This document shows positions 15,973 to 23,584 of a stretch of 56,962 nt of DNA, in pieces. The translations under genes were made by a program, and so were the position numbers. The DNA is from Desulfobacterales bacterium (GTDB taxonomy: Bacteria; Desulfobacterota; Desulfobacteria; Desulfobacterales; SpSt-501), in contig JALOOU010000032.1 in assembly GCA_025454255.1 (NCBI GenBank), positions 1 to 56,962 on the forward strand. The letters are read 5' to 3'. Every line of letters starts with the position of its first letter. Positions within the stretch are counted from its first letter, which is position 1. The notes below the pieces were generated by a model that was given only the letters and a program-made list of their open reading frames with translations, searched no databases and was not told where the DNA came from.

Positions 15973-16707
15973 TCAAGGGGGCGCCGCGGAGTTCAGCTTG
16001 TCGGCGATCTCCGACCAGCGGTTGACATAAACGGCATCCCGGCTCTTTTCGAATGTGAAGCGCGTCCCGATCCGGGATCGGCCTGCAGCGGCCGCCGCCG
16101 CCGAGCCCACAAGGGCGGCGATGCGCACGCCTTGATGCTGCAACGACGCGGGCAGGGCCGACCCCTTCCAGGCGAGCACGACCGACTCCGGCAACCCGGC
16201 CGGTGCGATCCGGGTGCGCGCGAAATCGGCTCCCAACCAGCGGGACACGTAGACCAGCCGGTAGCGCCGGCCGATGGACTCCAATGCGCTGCGGCAGTCG
16301 TCGCGCTCGGCGGCTCCCCAGATGGTGGCCTTGAGCGCGGTTTCAAGTTCGATCAGCACCACCTGCTCCGTCGGCTCCAGGACCAGCAGCCGTCCGGAGG
16401 CCTGGCGGCCCTCTGCGCGGGCGGCTAGGTTCAGAAGACCGGCGCGCCGGGGCGTGACGCGCCGGTAGCCAAGCCCGTCGCCGCCCGTCATCACGCGGCC
16501 CAGCGGCTCCGACTCCAGTTCGAGCTCCACCATGCGCCCCCCGGCGTCCGCAAAAAGGCGGGTGGTTCGAACCGTCAGGGTGACCGGCACGCCGACGATG
16601 CCCACCTGATCGAAGACGACCACCTGCGCGCCGGCCGCCGCCGGCCCGACCGCGAAGCACTCGAGGCTCAGCGCCACCCCGATCAACCATCTGGAGATCA
16701 TCCTCAC
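15973..16707 (-). CDS. Exported protein with degenerate HAD-like domain
   Basis: 244 residues starting at GTG 16707, placed by AAGGAG six bases upstream (ATG 16701 is the alternative). A signal peptide ends near AAAGAQ. The first half is beta-rich. The second half follows the order of LNS2/App1-type HAD phosphatases (VLIELETALKAT, then YRLVYVSRW, then GLPESVVLAWKG), but the catalytic Asp-x-Asp is Glu-x-Glu, so phosphatase activity is unlikely. The gene diverges from the PBP operon and has a strong promoter. Confidence 0.5.
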   Translation of the reverse strand: MRMISRWLIGVALSLECFAVGPAAAGAQVVVFDQVGIVGVPVTLTVRTTRLFADAGGRMVELELESEPLGRVMTGGDGLGYRRVTPRRAGLLNLAARAEGRQASGRLLVLEPTEQVVLIELETALKATIWGAAERDDCRSALESIGRRYRLVYVSRWLGADFARTRIAPAGLPESVVLAWKGSALPASLQHQGVRIAALVGSAAAAAAGRSRIGTRFTFEKSRDAVYVNRWSEIADKLNSAAPP

Positions 16708-16824
16708 GATCGGCTCCTTGACCCTTGGCAGGCGCGCCGGACATACAACCCCGAATGCGCCCCGAAACGCTCGGCTGCGCCCCATGGGGGGGCTCCGGCG
16801 TGCCGCCTGCCGATTCCGGCGGCG

Positions 16825-16853
16825 ATAATACCCCGGCGGGTAAACGGCGTCAA
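16825..16853 (-). promoter_or_regulatory. Sigma-70-type promoter for the HAD-like exported protein
   Basis: Minus strand TTGACG (16853-16848), a 17-base spacer and TATTAT (16830-16825); the leader to the GTG at 16707 is about 110 bases. Confidence 0.65.
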
Positions 16854-16959
16854 ACGACCGGCCGATGGGGTCGCCACTCCGCTGGGCGCGGCCGGGACGG
16901 GGCTCAGCGGTGAGCCCGGCCCGGATGCCCTTTTGCACGTTCAGCCGCCGCCGCGCCCC

Positions 16960-16989
16960 TTGCCAGCCGGTGCGGTTTGTTGCTACCAT
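16960..16989 (+). promoter_or_regulatory. Possible promoter abutting the start at 16996
   Basis: TTGCCA (16960-16965), an 18-base spacer and TACCAT (16984-16989). The expected transcription start coincides with the ATG at 16996, which has no ribosome site, so the message could be leaderless. Confidence 0.35.
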
Positions 16990-16995
16990 CCGATC

Positions 16996-17901
16996 ATGGC
17001 GGATTGGACCGAACCACAGGACCTGCGGGAATGGGCCGGGCGGGCCTTCAGCCTCCGGCCGATCGCCGCGGGGATCCTGTTGCTGGCGCTGCTGGCCGCG
17101 GAGCTCAAATTCGACTGGCTGGAGCGGGCGGCGGGGGCCTATCTGGTGTCGACGAATGCCGAACGGCCGGAATCCGGGGCCATCTGGGAAAAAGGCCGCA
17201 AGACCCAGATCGCCCGCACGGCCATCGAGAAGCTGGCAACCGATCGCGAAGCGTTTCAACGCGTGGCGCGCAACGCGGGGTCGTTCAACGAGGTCGTCGA
17301 TGCGCTGGCCCCCGGCCAGGGGGTCATGCTCTCGGTCGAGCACTTTCGGGAAATCTACCGCAAGCTGCCCGAAGGCGTTGCCGCCGAGCTGATCTCGCCC
17401 TTCGATCTGCTGCGCCTGCTCAGTGAGGGCCGCTGGAGCCGGACCTACATCGAGCGCTCCGCCGACGGGCTGATGGTCTACCTCCTGGAGCCCAACAACC
17501 ACGTCCTGCGCCAGGCGAAGGTGGGGGCCGCCTCCCTGAGCGCACTGGCGCGCGGCAGCGCCGCCGCCGAACGCACGCTGGAGGATCTTGCGGATTTCCG
17601 CAACCGGATCTACCCCGCCGAGCGGTTTTTCGCCGCCTTGGCCTCTCTGCCGGAGGAGGTGCGGCGCGCTCTGGTCTCCCAGCCCGAGCGGTTGCTGGAC
17701 GTATCGGGGCAGATCAGCCGGGTGGGGGTGTCCGATGAGTCGGTTTCCGGGCGGGTCGAGGTCGGGTTCGAGATTCGCTCCGGCTCGCAGCGGCGGGTGG
17801 AGCTGGTTCAGGCCCAGGACTGGGCGGTCTGGCGGCTGCGGTCCGCCCTGGAAGGGCGCCCGACGGCGGCCGGGTCGGCCTCGAGTTTTCCGATCCAATA
17901 A
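16996..17901 (+). CDS. Membrane-anchored hypothetical protein upstream of PBP
   Basis: 301 residues. One transmembrane helix near residues 21-38 (PIAAGILLLALLAAEL) and a long, presumably periplasmic, helical domain (AIEKLATDREAFQRVA, VEHFREIYRKLPEGVAAEL, LLSEGRWSRTYIE). It ends 12 bases before the class A PBP gene and is probably its operon partner. I do not recognise the family. The start is uncertain because no ribosome site precedes it. Confidence 0.55.
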   Translation: MADWTEPQDLREWAGRAFSLRPIAAGILLLALLAAELKFDWLERAAGAYLVSTNAERPESGAIWEKGRKTQIARTAIEKLATDREAFQRVARNAGSFNEVVDALAPGQGVMLSVEHFREIYRKLPEGVAAELISPFDLLRLLSEGRWSRTYIERSADGLMVYLLEPNNHVLRQAKVGAASLSALARGSAAAERTLEDLADFRNRIYPAERFFAALASLPEEVRRALVSQPERLLDVSGQISRVGVSDESVSGRVEVGFEIRSGSQRRVELVQAQDWAVWRLRSALEGRPTAAGSASSFPIQ

Positions 17902-17913
17902 ACGGAAAGGCGG

Positions 17914-19962
17914 ATGTTCCGGGTGCGGTCGATCCTGCGTCTGAGAGCGTTGTTTTACGCATTTCTGCTGGCGCTCGGCGTCGGATCGACGCTCCTGGTC
18001 TTTTTTTTCTTCATCGTGATCCGCGATCTGCCGCAGGTGCCCGAGCCGCTCAGCCGCATCATCGAAACCCCGCCGACGGAGATCTATGCGGCCACGGGGG
18101 AGCGCATCCTGCTGATCGGCGGGCGGGAGGTGGTTCCCCTCAACCGCGTCTCGCCGCTCTTCCTCCAGGCGGTTCTCGCCACGGAGGACCACCGGTTCTG
18201 GGACCACCGCGGGGTCGACAAGCTGCGCACGCTCAAAGCCTTCTGGGTCACGTTGTTCAGCCCGAATAGGATCGAGGGCGCCTCGACCGTCACCCAGCAG
18301 CTCGCCAAAAACCTGTTTTTCAGCTTTCAGCGCACCTACACGCGCAAATTCCGCGAACTGCTCGTGGCGCTGCAGATCGAATCCCGCTACACCAAGCGGG
18401 AGATCCTCGAGGCCTACATCAACCAGATCCCCTTCGGGGTCGGCGCCCACGGCGTGGAGCAGGCCGCGCAGGTCTTCTTCGGCAAGCCCGCTCTGCAGCT
18501 GAGCCTGCCGGAGGCGGCGCTGCTCGCGGGGCTGCCGAAGTCGCCGACCCGCTACAACCCCTTCCGGCACTTCGAACGGGCCAAGGCCCGGCAGGGAGTC
18601 GTCCTCGCCCGCATGACGACGGTCGGCAGCATCACCGCCGAGGAGGCCGAACTGGCGGCAAAGGCTCCGCTGAGGTTGCGCGAGCGGGGCGGGGGCGAGC
18701 CCGCCGGGGGCTACTTTATCGACCTGGTTCTCAAGGAGTTAGAGGATCGTTTCGGCTCCGATGTCGTGCACCACGCGGGGCTGAAAGTCTTCACCACCCT
18801 CGACCCCCGGCTGCAGGCCTTGGCCGTGGAATCGGTCCAGAAGGGGCTGGACCAGCTCGACCAGCTTCTGGGGGTGCCCGCCCCGGTGGGCGGCCGGCCG
18901 GTGGGCCGGGTCCAGGGAGCGCTGGCGGCGGTCGAAGCGCATTCCGGCGCGGTGAGAGCCTTGGTCGGCGGCCGCGACTATGCCGAGTCCGAGTTCAACC
19001 GTGCGGTGCAGGCCTCGCGTCAGCCCGGCTCCGGGTTCAAGCCGTTCGCGTACTATGCGGCGCTCGAGAAGCTCGGGCTGAGCCCGGCCAGCGTGTGGGT
19101 CGACCGCAAGATTTCGATCCCGATCGCCGGTCAGGCGCCCTGGACCCCGCGCAATTTCAGCGGCGAATACGAGGGGCCCATGGTGTTGAAGCGCGCCCTG
19201 GCCCACAGCGTCAATTCGATCGCCGCCCAGCTGGTGGAGAAGACCGGGCCGGCCGCACTCGTCGATGTCGCCCGGCGCTGCGGCATCCGCAGCCCGCTCA
19301 CTCCGGTGCCCTCCCTGGCGCTGGGCACATCGGGGGTGAGCCCGCTGGAAATGGCGGGAGCCTTCGCCACCTTCGCCGCCGGCGGCATCACCCACGAGCC
19401 GTTTTACATCCGCCGGGTCGAGGATTTCCAGGGGCGGATCCTGGAGGAGCGCCTGCTCTCCGGGCGCCGGAGCCTCGATGCCGCCATCGCCTTTCAAGTC
19501 GTGGATATGATGCGCGCCGTCCTGGACGAAGGCACGGCCCGGGTCGTGCGCCAGATGGGGTTCGGTCTGCCGGCCGCCGGCAAGACCGGCACCACCGACG
19601 ATTTCAACGACGCCTGGTTCACCGGGTTCACGCCGACCCTCAGCGTGTCGGTGTGGGTCGGTTTCGATCGGGCCTTCAGCCTGCGCGACGCCCAGGGGCG
19701 GGGGGTCACCGGTGCGCGGGGGGCTGCGCCCATCTGGGCCGATTTCATGCGCAAGGCCACCGCGGGCGAGCCCGCAAGGGAGTTCCCGGTGCCGGGCAAC
19801 ATACGATTCGTCGCGGTCCACCCCGTCACGGGGCAGTCTCCGGCGCTGTCGGGCGGCCGCAGCGTCGAGGTGGCCCTGCGCGACGGGCAGCAGCGGCCTT
19901 TGCCCTCCGCAGACGATTTCAGGAGCCCGCAGCAGGGCGGATACACGGATAGAGGCCCCTGA
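17914..19962 (+). CDS. Class A penicillin-binding protein (glycosyltransferase/transpeptidase)
   Basis: 682 residues, a bifunctional peptidoglycan synthase anchored by one N-terminal helix (about 12-36). A short PBP1B-like linker domain precedes the GT51 domain, which has catalytic Glu91 in ATEDHRFWDHRG, then EGASTVTQQLAKNLF and KREILEAYINQIPFG. The transpeptidase has Ser373-Gly-Phe-Lys376, Ser432-Val-Asn434 and Lys557-Thr-Gly559. All catalytic motifs are intact. GGAAAGG precedes the ATG. It polymerises and cross-links glycan strands in the periplasm; the upstream membrane protein may be an accessory factor. Confidence 0.93.
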   Translation: MFRVRSILRLRALFYAFLLALGVGSTLLVFFFFIVIRDLPQVPEPLSRIIETPPTEIYAATGERILLIGGREVVPLNRVSPLFLQAVLATEDHRFWDHRGVDKLRTLKAFWVTLFSPNRIEGASTVTQQLAKNLFFSFQRTYTRKFRELLVALQIESRYTKREILEAYINQIPFGVGAHGVEQAAQVFFGKPALQLSLPEAALLAGLPKSPTRYNPFRHFERAKARQGVVLARMTTVGSITAEEAELAAKAPLRLRERGGGEPAGGYFIDLVLKELEDRFGSDVVHHAGLKVFTTLDPRLQALAVESVQKGLDQLDQLLGVPAPVGGRPVGRVQGALAAVEAHSGAVRALVGGRDYAESEFNRAVQASRQPGSGFKPFAYYAALEKLGLSPASVWVDRKISIPIAGQAPWTPRNFSGEYEGPMVLKRALAHSVNSIAAQLVEKTGPAALVDVARRCGIRSPLTPVPSLALGTSGVSPLEMAGAFATFAAGGITHEPFYIRRVEDFQGRILEERLLSGRRSLDAAIAFQVVDMMRAVLDEGTARVVRQMGFGLPAAGKTGTTDDFNDAWFTGFTPTLSVSVWVGFDRAFSLRDAQGRGVTGARGAAPIWADFMRKATAGEPAREFPVPGNIRFVAVHPVTGQSPALSGGRSVEVALRDGQQRPLPSADDFRSPQQGGYTDRGP

Positions 19963-20125
19963 TCGGTGCCGCTGCCCCAAGGGGGGCCTCGGTCCGGCGC
20001 CGATCTCGGCGCAGCGCATGGGTCCCGCCGGCGGGCGGGCGGGCGGCGGCAGCGCTGCGGCCTCGGCCTGAAGCGAACTTCATCCGCGCAGCGAGGACAC
20101 CGTTAACCATGAAGGCAGGCGAGAG

Positions 20126-21562
20126 ATGATGCACCGGCTGCGCCATGCCGCAGGCCGTCTGTGGATAACCCTCCTGGTCGGGACGGGGTCGAGCCTTTGG
20201 CTGCTGACCGTTCTTGGGACGGCCATCAGCGTGGAGGCCGCGCCGGCGGCGGTGGCGGTGTGGATGCTCTGCGTGTTTTTTGCCGTGGGCTGGGCGGTCG
20301 ACGGCTGGGGGCTCCGGCAGGTGCGCCGCCTGGTGCACGCAGCCGAGGAGGCGGCGCGGGAGGGGCTGAGCGTCGAAGCGGAGGCGCTTTTTCGCAAAGG
20401 GTTGGCCCTGCTCGACAGCTTTCTGGTGTCGCCGGCCGCCCGCCGGCGGAGCCTGACCATGCTCAGCGCGCGCCTGGCGCGTTTTTACCTGGCCCGCCCC
20501 GGCGGCCGAGGCTACCGCGAGGCGTTCATCGCCCGCTATCTTGCAGAGCATCCCGGCGACAGCGAGGTCGCCGAGCAATGGGTCCTGGCCGAGGAGGGCC
20601 GGGACGGCGCGTTTGAAGACCACCAGGGGCTGCTGGCGCGCCTGGCCGCGGCTCATCCGCGCCACGACCCCCTTCAGCGCGCGTTGGCACGCACCTACCT
20701 GATGCAGGAGCGCGCCGACTTCGAAGCCCTGCAATGCTACCGCCGGGTGTGCGCCGGCCCGGGCCCCGTGCAGCCGGAGGTCTGTCGAGCGGTGGCGGCC
20801 CTGCTTCGCAAAGCCGGCCTCGGCGACGATTGGGCCCGGCAGATCGTTTCCCGATTCACAGGCACGGCTCCGGCAGCCGACGAGTCGGCCTCGCCGCCCG
20901 GCGCTCCGCAGCCCGCGACGAGCGAGGCGGAGGCCGCCGATTCAACTGGCGATTCGGATGAGGACGGCGCCTGGGAGGATGGCCTCTTCCGGATGGACCC
21001 CTCCGGGGACGAGACCGACGAGGAGGCCGAGGCGCGGCGGGCCCCGGCGGGTTTCGGAGCGGGGGCGGCGGCCGCTTGGGGGCGGCTCGCACGCCTTGCC
21101 GCAGCTGTGCGCGCGGTTACCGCAGACGGGCTGGGCCGGGCGGTCGGCAGGGCTGCCTCGGTTCGCGCCGCGACCTGGGGGTGGGCCGGCGCCGCCGGGC
21201 TTGGGATTCTCGTTGCCGGCGCCGGGGTGTGGCTGTGGGTGGGCGATGCGGATCTGTCGGGTGGCGCGGCCGACCCGCCGGCCGCCGTTGTTGCGCCGGC
21301 CGGCCCCGCGCCGATGGTGACCGACCAGTTTACCCTGCAGGTGGCCGCCTATCTGAAGGCTGAATATGCCCACACGTTCGTGGAACGACTCAAACGCCAG
21401 GGGCTGGATGCCTACTGGACGGAGACCTCGAGCGGCGGCAAGACATGGTATCAGGTGCGCATCGCCCATTTTCCGGACCGCCCGTCGGCGCGGGAGTTCG
21501 GCAGCCGCCTGAAGCAGAAGGGTGTCATCGAAGACTTCTACGTCACGAACTACAGCCGGTGA
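20126..21562 (+). CDS. SPOR-domain membrane protein
   Basis: 478 residues. Two N-terminal helices (about 12-33 and 41-58) lead to a cytoplasmic TPR-like helical region (SVEAEALFRKGLALLDSF onward), an acidic low-complexity stretch (about 250-310), a third helix (WGWAGAAGLGILVAGAGVWLWVG) and a C-terminal SPOR domain (FTLQVAAYLKAEYAHTF to the end). SPOR domains bind denuded peptidoglycan at division sites, so the protein probably localises to the septum. It follows the PBP gene after 163 bases with no terminator. Confidence 0.75.
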   Translation: MMHRLRHAAGRLWITLLVGTGSSLWLLTVLGTAISVEAAPAAVAVWMLCVFFAVGWAVDGWGLRQVRRLVHAAEEAAREGLSVEAEALFRKGLALLDSFLVSPAARRRSLTMLSARLARFYLARPGGRGYREAFIARYLAEHPGDSEVAEQWVLAEEGRDGAFEDHQGLLARLAAAHPRHDPLQRALARTYLMQERADFEALQCYRRVCAGPGPVQPEVCRAVAALLRKAGLGDDWARQIVSRFTGTAPAADESASPPGAPQPATSEAEAADSTGDSDEDGAWEDGLFRMDPSGDETDEEAEARRAPAGFGAGAAAAWGRLARLAAAVRAVTADGLGRAVGRAASVRAATWGWAGAAGLGILVAGAGVWLWVGDADLSGGAADPPAAVVAPAGPAPMVTDQFTLQVAAYLKAEYAHTFVERLKRQGLDAYWTETSSGGKTWYQVRIAHFPDRPSAREFGSRLKQKGVIEDFYVTNYSR

Positions 21563-21621
21563 CAGGCGTGCACCCCGCCGAGCGGCCGCGACGGGGTGGC
21601 GTGCGACGGGGTGCGGAGCAA

Positions 21622-22026
21622 ATGCAAGGCTTGCGTAAGCCGGTTGCCAGACCGCAGGCGGAAAGAGAGCCGCCCCCCGCCCCCGCTGCGGCCGGCGAGC
21701 AGCCCCGGCAGGCGGAGCCCTGGATCCTCTGCCGGGAGTGCCTTCACCCCGTCACGCGGGACCGGGAGCGCATCAGCGTCGCCGGGGCGCACCGCCACAC
21801 CTTCGCCAACCCCCACGGCATCGTGTTCGAAATCGGCTGCTTCAGCCGAGCCCCGGGGTGCGCCCGTGTCGGCCCGGCCAGCGCCGAGTTCTCATGGTTT
21901 CCCGGCTGCACGTGGCAGGTGGCGGTGTGCGCCGCCTGCCTGGCCCATTTGGGGTGGGGGTTCCAGTCGCCGGGCGGCGGAAATTTCTTCGGATTGATTC
22001 TCGATCGGCTGATCGAGCCCACCTGA
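21622..22026 (+). CDS. CULT-domain (cereblon-like) zinc protein
   Basis: 134 residues; ATG 21622 with GGAG upstream; the first 30 residues are Pro/Ala-rich linker. Residues 34-130 match the CULT domain: zinc ligands Cys37/Cys40 and Cys103/Cys106, HTFANPHGIVFEI, then SWFPGCTWQ and HLGWGF. Three Trp (92, 98, 112) are spaced 6 and 14, exactly the spacing of the aromatic cage in human cereblon (380, 386, 400) and in the Magnetospirillum CULT protein, from family knowledge. The cage binds cyclic imide or uracil-like ligands, but the natural bacterial role is unknown. There is no signal peptide. The gene lies 59 bases after the SPOR gene, convergent to coaE. Confidence 0.85.
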   Translation: MQGLRKPVARPQAEREPPPAPAAAGEQPRQAEPWILCRECLHPVTRDRERISVAGAHRHTFANPHGIVFEIGCFSRAPGCARVGPASAEFSWFPGCTWQVAVCAACLAHLGWGFQSPGGGNFFGLILDRLIEPT

Positions 22027-22068
22027 GTCTGCATCCGCAAACAGCGCCCTCGGCCGCTGCCCGCTGCG

Positions 22069-22674
22069 CTAAGCTTCCCGCCCGGCCAACTGCCGGCAGA
22101 TCTCCAGCGCCTGCCGGCGCGTCTGCTCCGGTGTGCCGGAGTTGTCGATGACCCGGGTGGCGAGGGCCCTTTTTGCCGCCAGCGGCATCTGGGCGCGGAT
22201 CCGGGCCAGGGCCGCCGCCTGCGGCAGCCGGTCCCGCCGCATGAGGCGCTCCAGCTGGACCGCCTCGGGCACGTAGACGACGATCACCTCGGCCAGGCCG
22301 TGGTGCATGCCGGACTCGAAGAGCAGCGGCACGTCGAGGACGACCACGGCGCCGGCATTTTCCCGGCGCAGGCGCTCCAGCCGCCGGGCGATCTCCTCCT
22401 GCACCCCGGGGTGCACGATCCCCTCCAGCACGCGCCGCTCGTGCGGGTCGTCGAAAACGATTTCAGCCAGCCGCCGCCGGTCGATGTCGCCGTCGGGCCC
22501 CAGGATGCGGCCGCCGAAATGGGCGAGAATCCGTTTGTGGGCAACCGTCCCCCGGCGAACGATCTCCCGGGCGATCCGGTCGGCGTCGATGACGCGCGCA
22601 CCGGCCTCGGCCAGCACGGCGGACACCGTCGATTTGCCGCTGGCGATGCCCCCGGTCAGTCCGGCAACGAGCAC
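22069..22674 (-). CDS. coaE: Dephospho-CoA kinase
   Basis: 201 residues, the normal length. It phosphorylates the ribose 3'-OH of dephospho-CoA, the last step of CoA synthesis. P-loop GLTGGIASGKST at residues 6-17, DADRIARE, and the lid motif RRDRLPQAAALARI. The GTG start at 22674 has AAGGAG seven bases upstream. It stands alone, convergent with the CULT gene. Confidence 0.93.
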   Translation of the reverse strand: MLVAGLTGGIASGKSTVSAVLAEAGARVIDADRIAREIVRRGTVAHKRILAHFGGRILGPDGDIDRRRLAEIVFDDPHERRVLEGIVHPGVQEEIARRLERLRRENAGAVVVLDVPLLFESGMHHGLAEVIVVYVPEAVQLERLMRRDRLPQAAALARIRAQMPLAAKRALATRVIDNSGTPEQTRRQALEICRQLAGREA

Positions 22675-22958
22675 GTGGTGTCTCCTTCGTCAACAGAATA
22701 CTCAAACGCCCTATCGGTGGGATAGCCCGGCGGGCGTGGCCGCCACGGACGGATCCTTCTTTGAACCTGTTTTGCTGCCGGTACGATAAAAGGCCGCACC
22801 GACAATGGCGCTGCCGCCTCCGGGGTGATATGCGACCCGTGCAGGGTTGTCAATCCGGCCCGCGTCCGTCTTGCGCCGCCTCGAATCGATCTTACCATTC
22901 AAGTGCCGGATGTGCCGACAAGAAGCATCCGAGACCCCGATCGGTAAGGAGGTATCCC

Positions 22959-23261
22959 ATGGCCAAGGAAAAATTGAAAATGGCCGCCGACGTCTGCTCC
23001 TATGTGGACGAGAAAAAGAGCCAGATCCACTTGGAAATATGCATCCCGGGCGTTAAGAAGCAGGCGATCCACCTCAAGGTGCGCGACGACAGCTTCAGCC
23101 TGTTCGCGCCGCGCGAGGATTTCGACTACGTGGCGGCCGCCGCCTTCTGCTGCCCGGTCAAGCCCAAATCCGCCAAGGCGAGCTACAAGGACGGGATGCT
23201 CAAGGTGAACCTGAAGCTCAAGGACCCCATGGAAGGGGCGCACGCCGTCGCCATCCATTGA
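22959..23261 (+). CDS. Hsp20/alpha-crystallin-like small protein
   Basis: 100 residues with TAAGGAGG before ATG 22959. The core is a bare alpha-crystallin/CS-type beta-sandwich (IHLEICIPGVKKQAIHLKVRDDSFSLFAP to YKDGMLKVNLKLKDP) with little N-terminal arm and no C-terminal IxI tail, so it is shorter than most small heat-shock proteins. It may be a holdase or an archaeal-type Hsp20. It is monocistronic, ended by the hairpin listed next. Confidence 0.7.
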   Translation: MAKEKLKMAADVCSYVDEKKSQIHLEICIPGVKKQAIHLKVRDDSFSLFAPREDFDYVAAAAFCCPVKPKSAKASYKDGMLKVNLKLKDPMEGAHAVAIH

Positions 23262-23286
23262 CCCCCCGTTTCCGCCGAACTGCCCG

Positions 23287-23320
23287 ACCGCAGGCAAAGC
23301 AGCGCCTGCGGTTTGTTTCG
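23287..23320 (+). terminator. Terminator after the Hsp20-like gene
   Basis: Perfect 9-bp stem ACCGCAGGC (23287-23295) with GCCTGCGGT (23304-23312), followed by TTGTTT. Confidence 0.6.
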
Positions 23321-23392
23321 CCCCCCCCCGTCTGTCACCGCTGCAACGGCCGGCGGCGCCTCTTGCCGCCGGTTTCGGCCCGAAAAAACCAT

Positions 23393-23443
23393 TTGACAAG
23401 CACCGCGCGTATTGGCTAAGAAAGTCGGGACTTTCCTGACTTT
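23393..23443 (+). promoter_or_regulatory. Promoter and operator-like dyad upstream of hmcA
   Basis: TTGACA (23393-23398), an 18-base spacer and TAAGAA (23417-23422) lie 160 bases before hmcA. A dyad AAAGTC (23421-23426) / GACTTT (23438-23443) overlaps the expected transcription start and could be a regulator site. The remainder of the 23262-23584 gap shows nothing else. Confidence 0.45.
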
Positions 23444-23584
23444 TTGCAGCCGCAGAGCGTCCCGTCGGCCTGCCGTGTGCAAGGCAACAGCGCTTCAGGA
23501 GCGGATGGACACCGACCGCCCCCTTCTGGCCGAACGGCGCCGGCCGGAAGAGCGATCCTCAGCAACGCTACAAGGACAACGCCT

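Noticed and set aside
16708..18570. Extension of the HAD-like exported protein upstream to 865 residues.
   Set aside because: It would overlap the PBP gene antisense; the signal peptide, ribosome site and promoter place the start at 16707.
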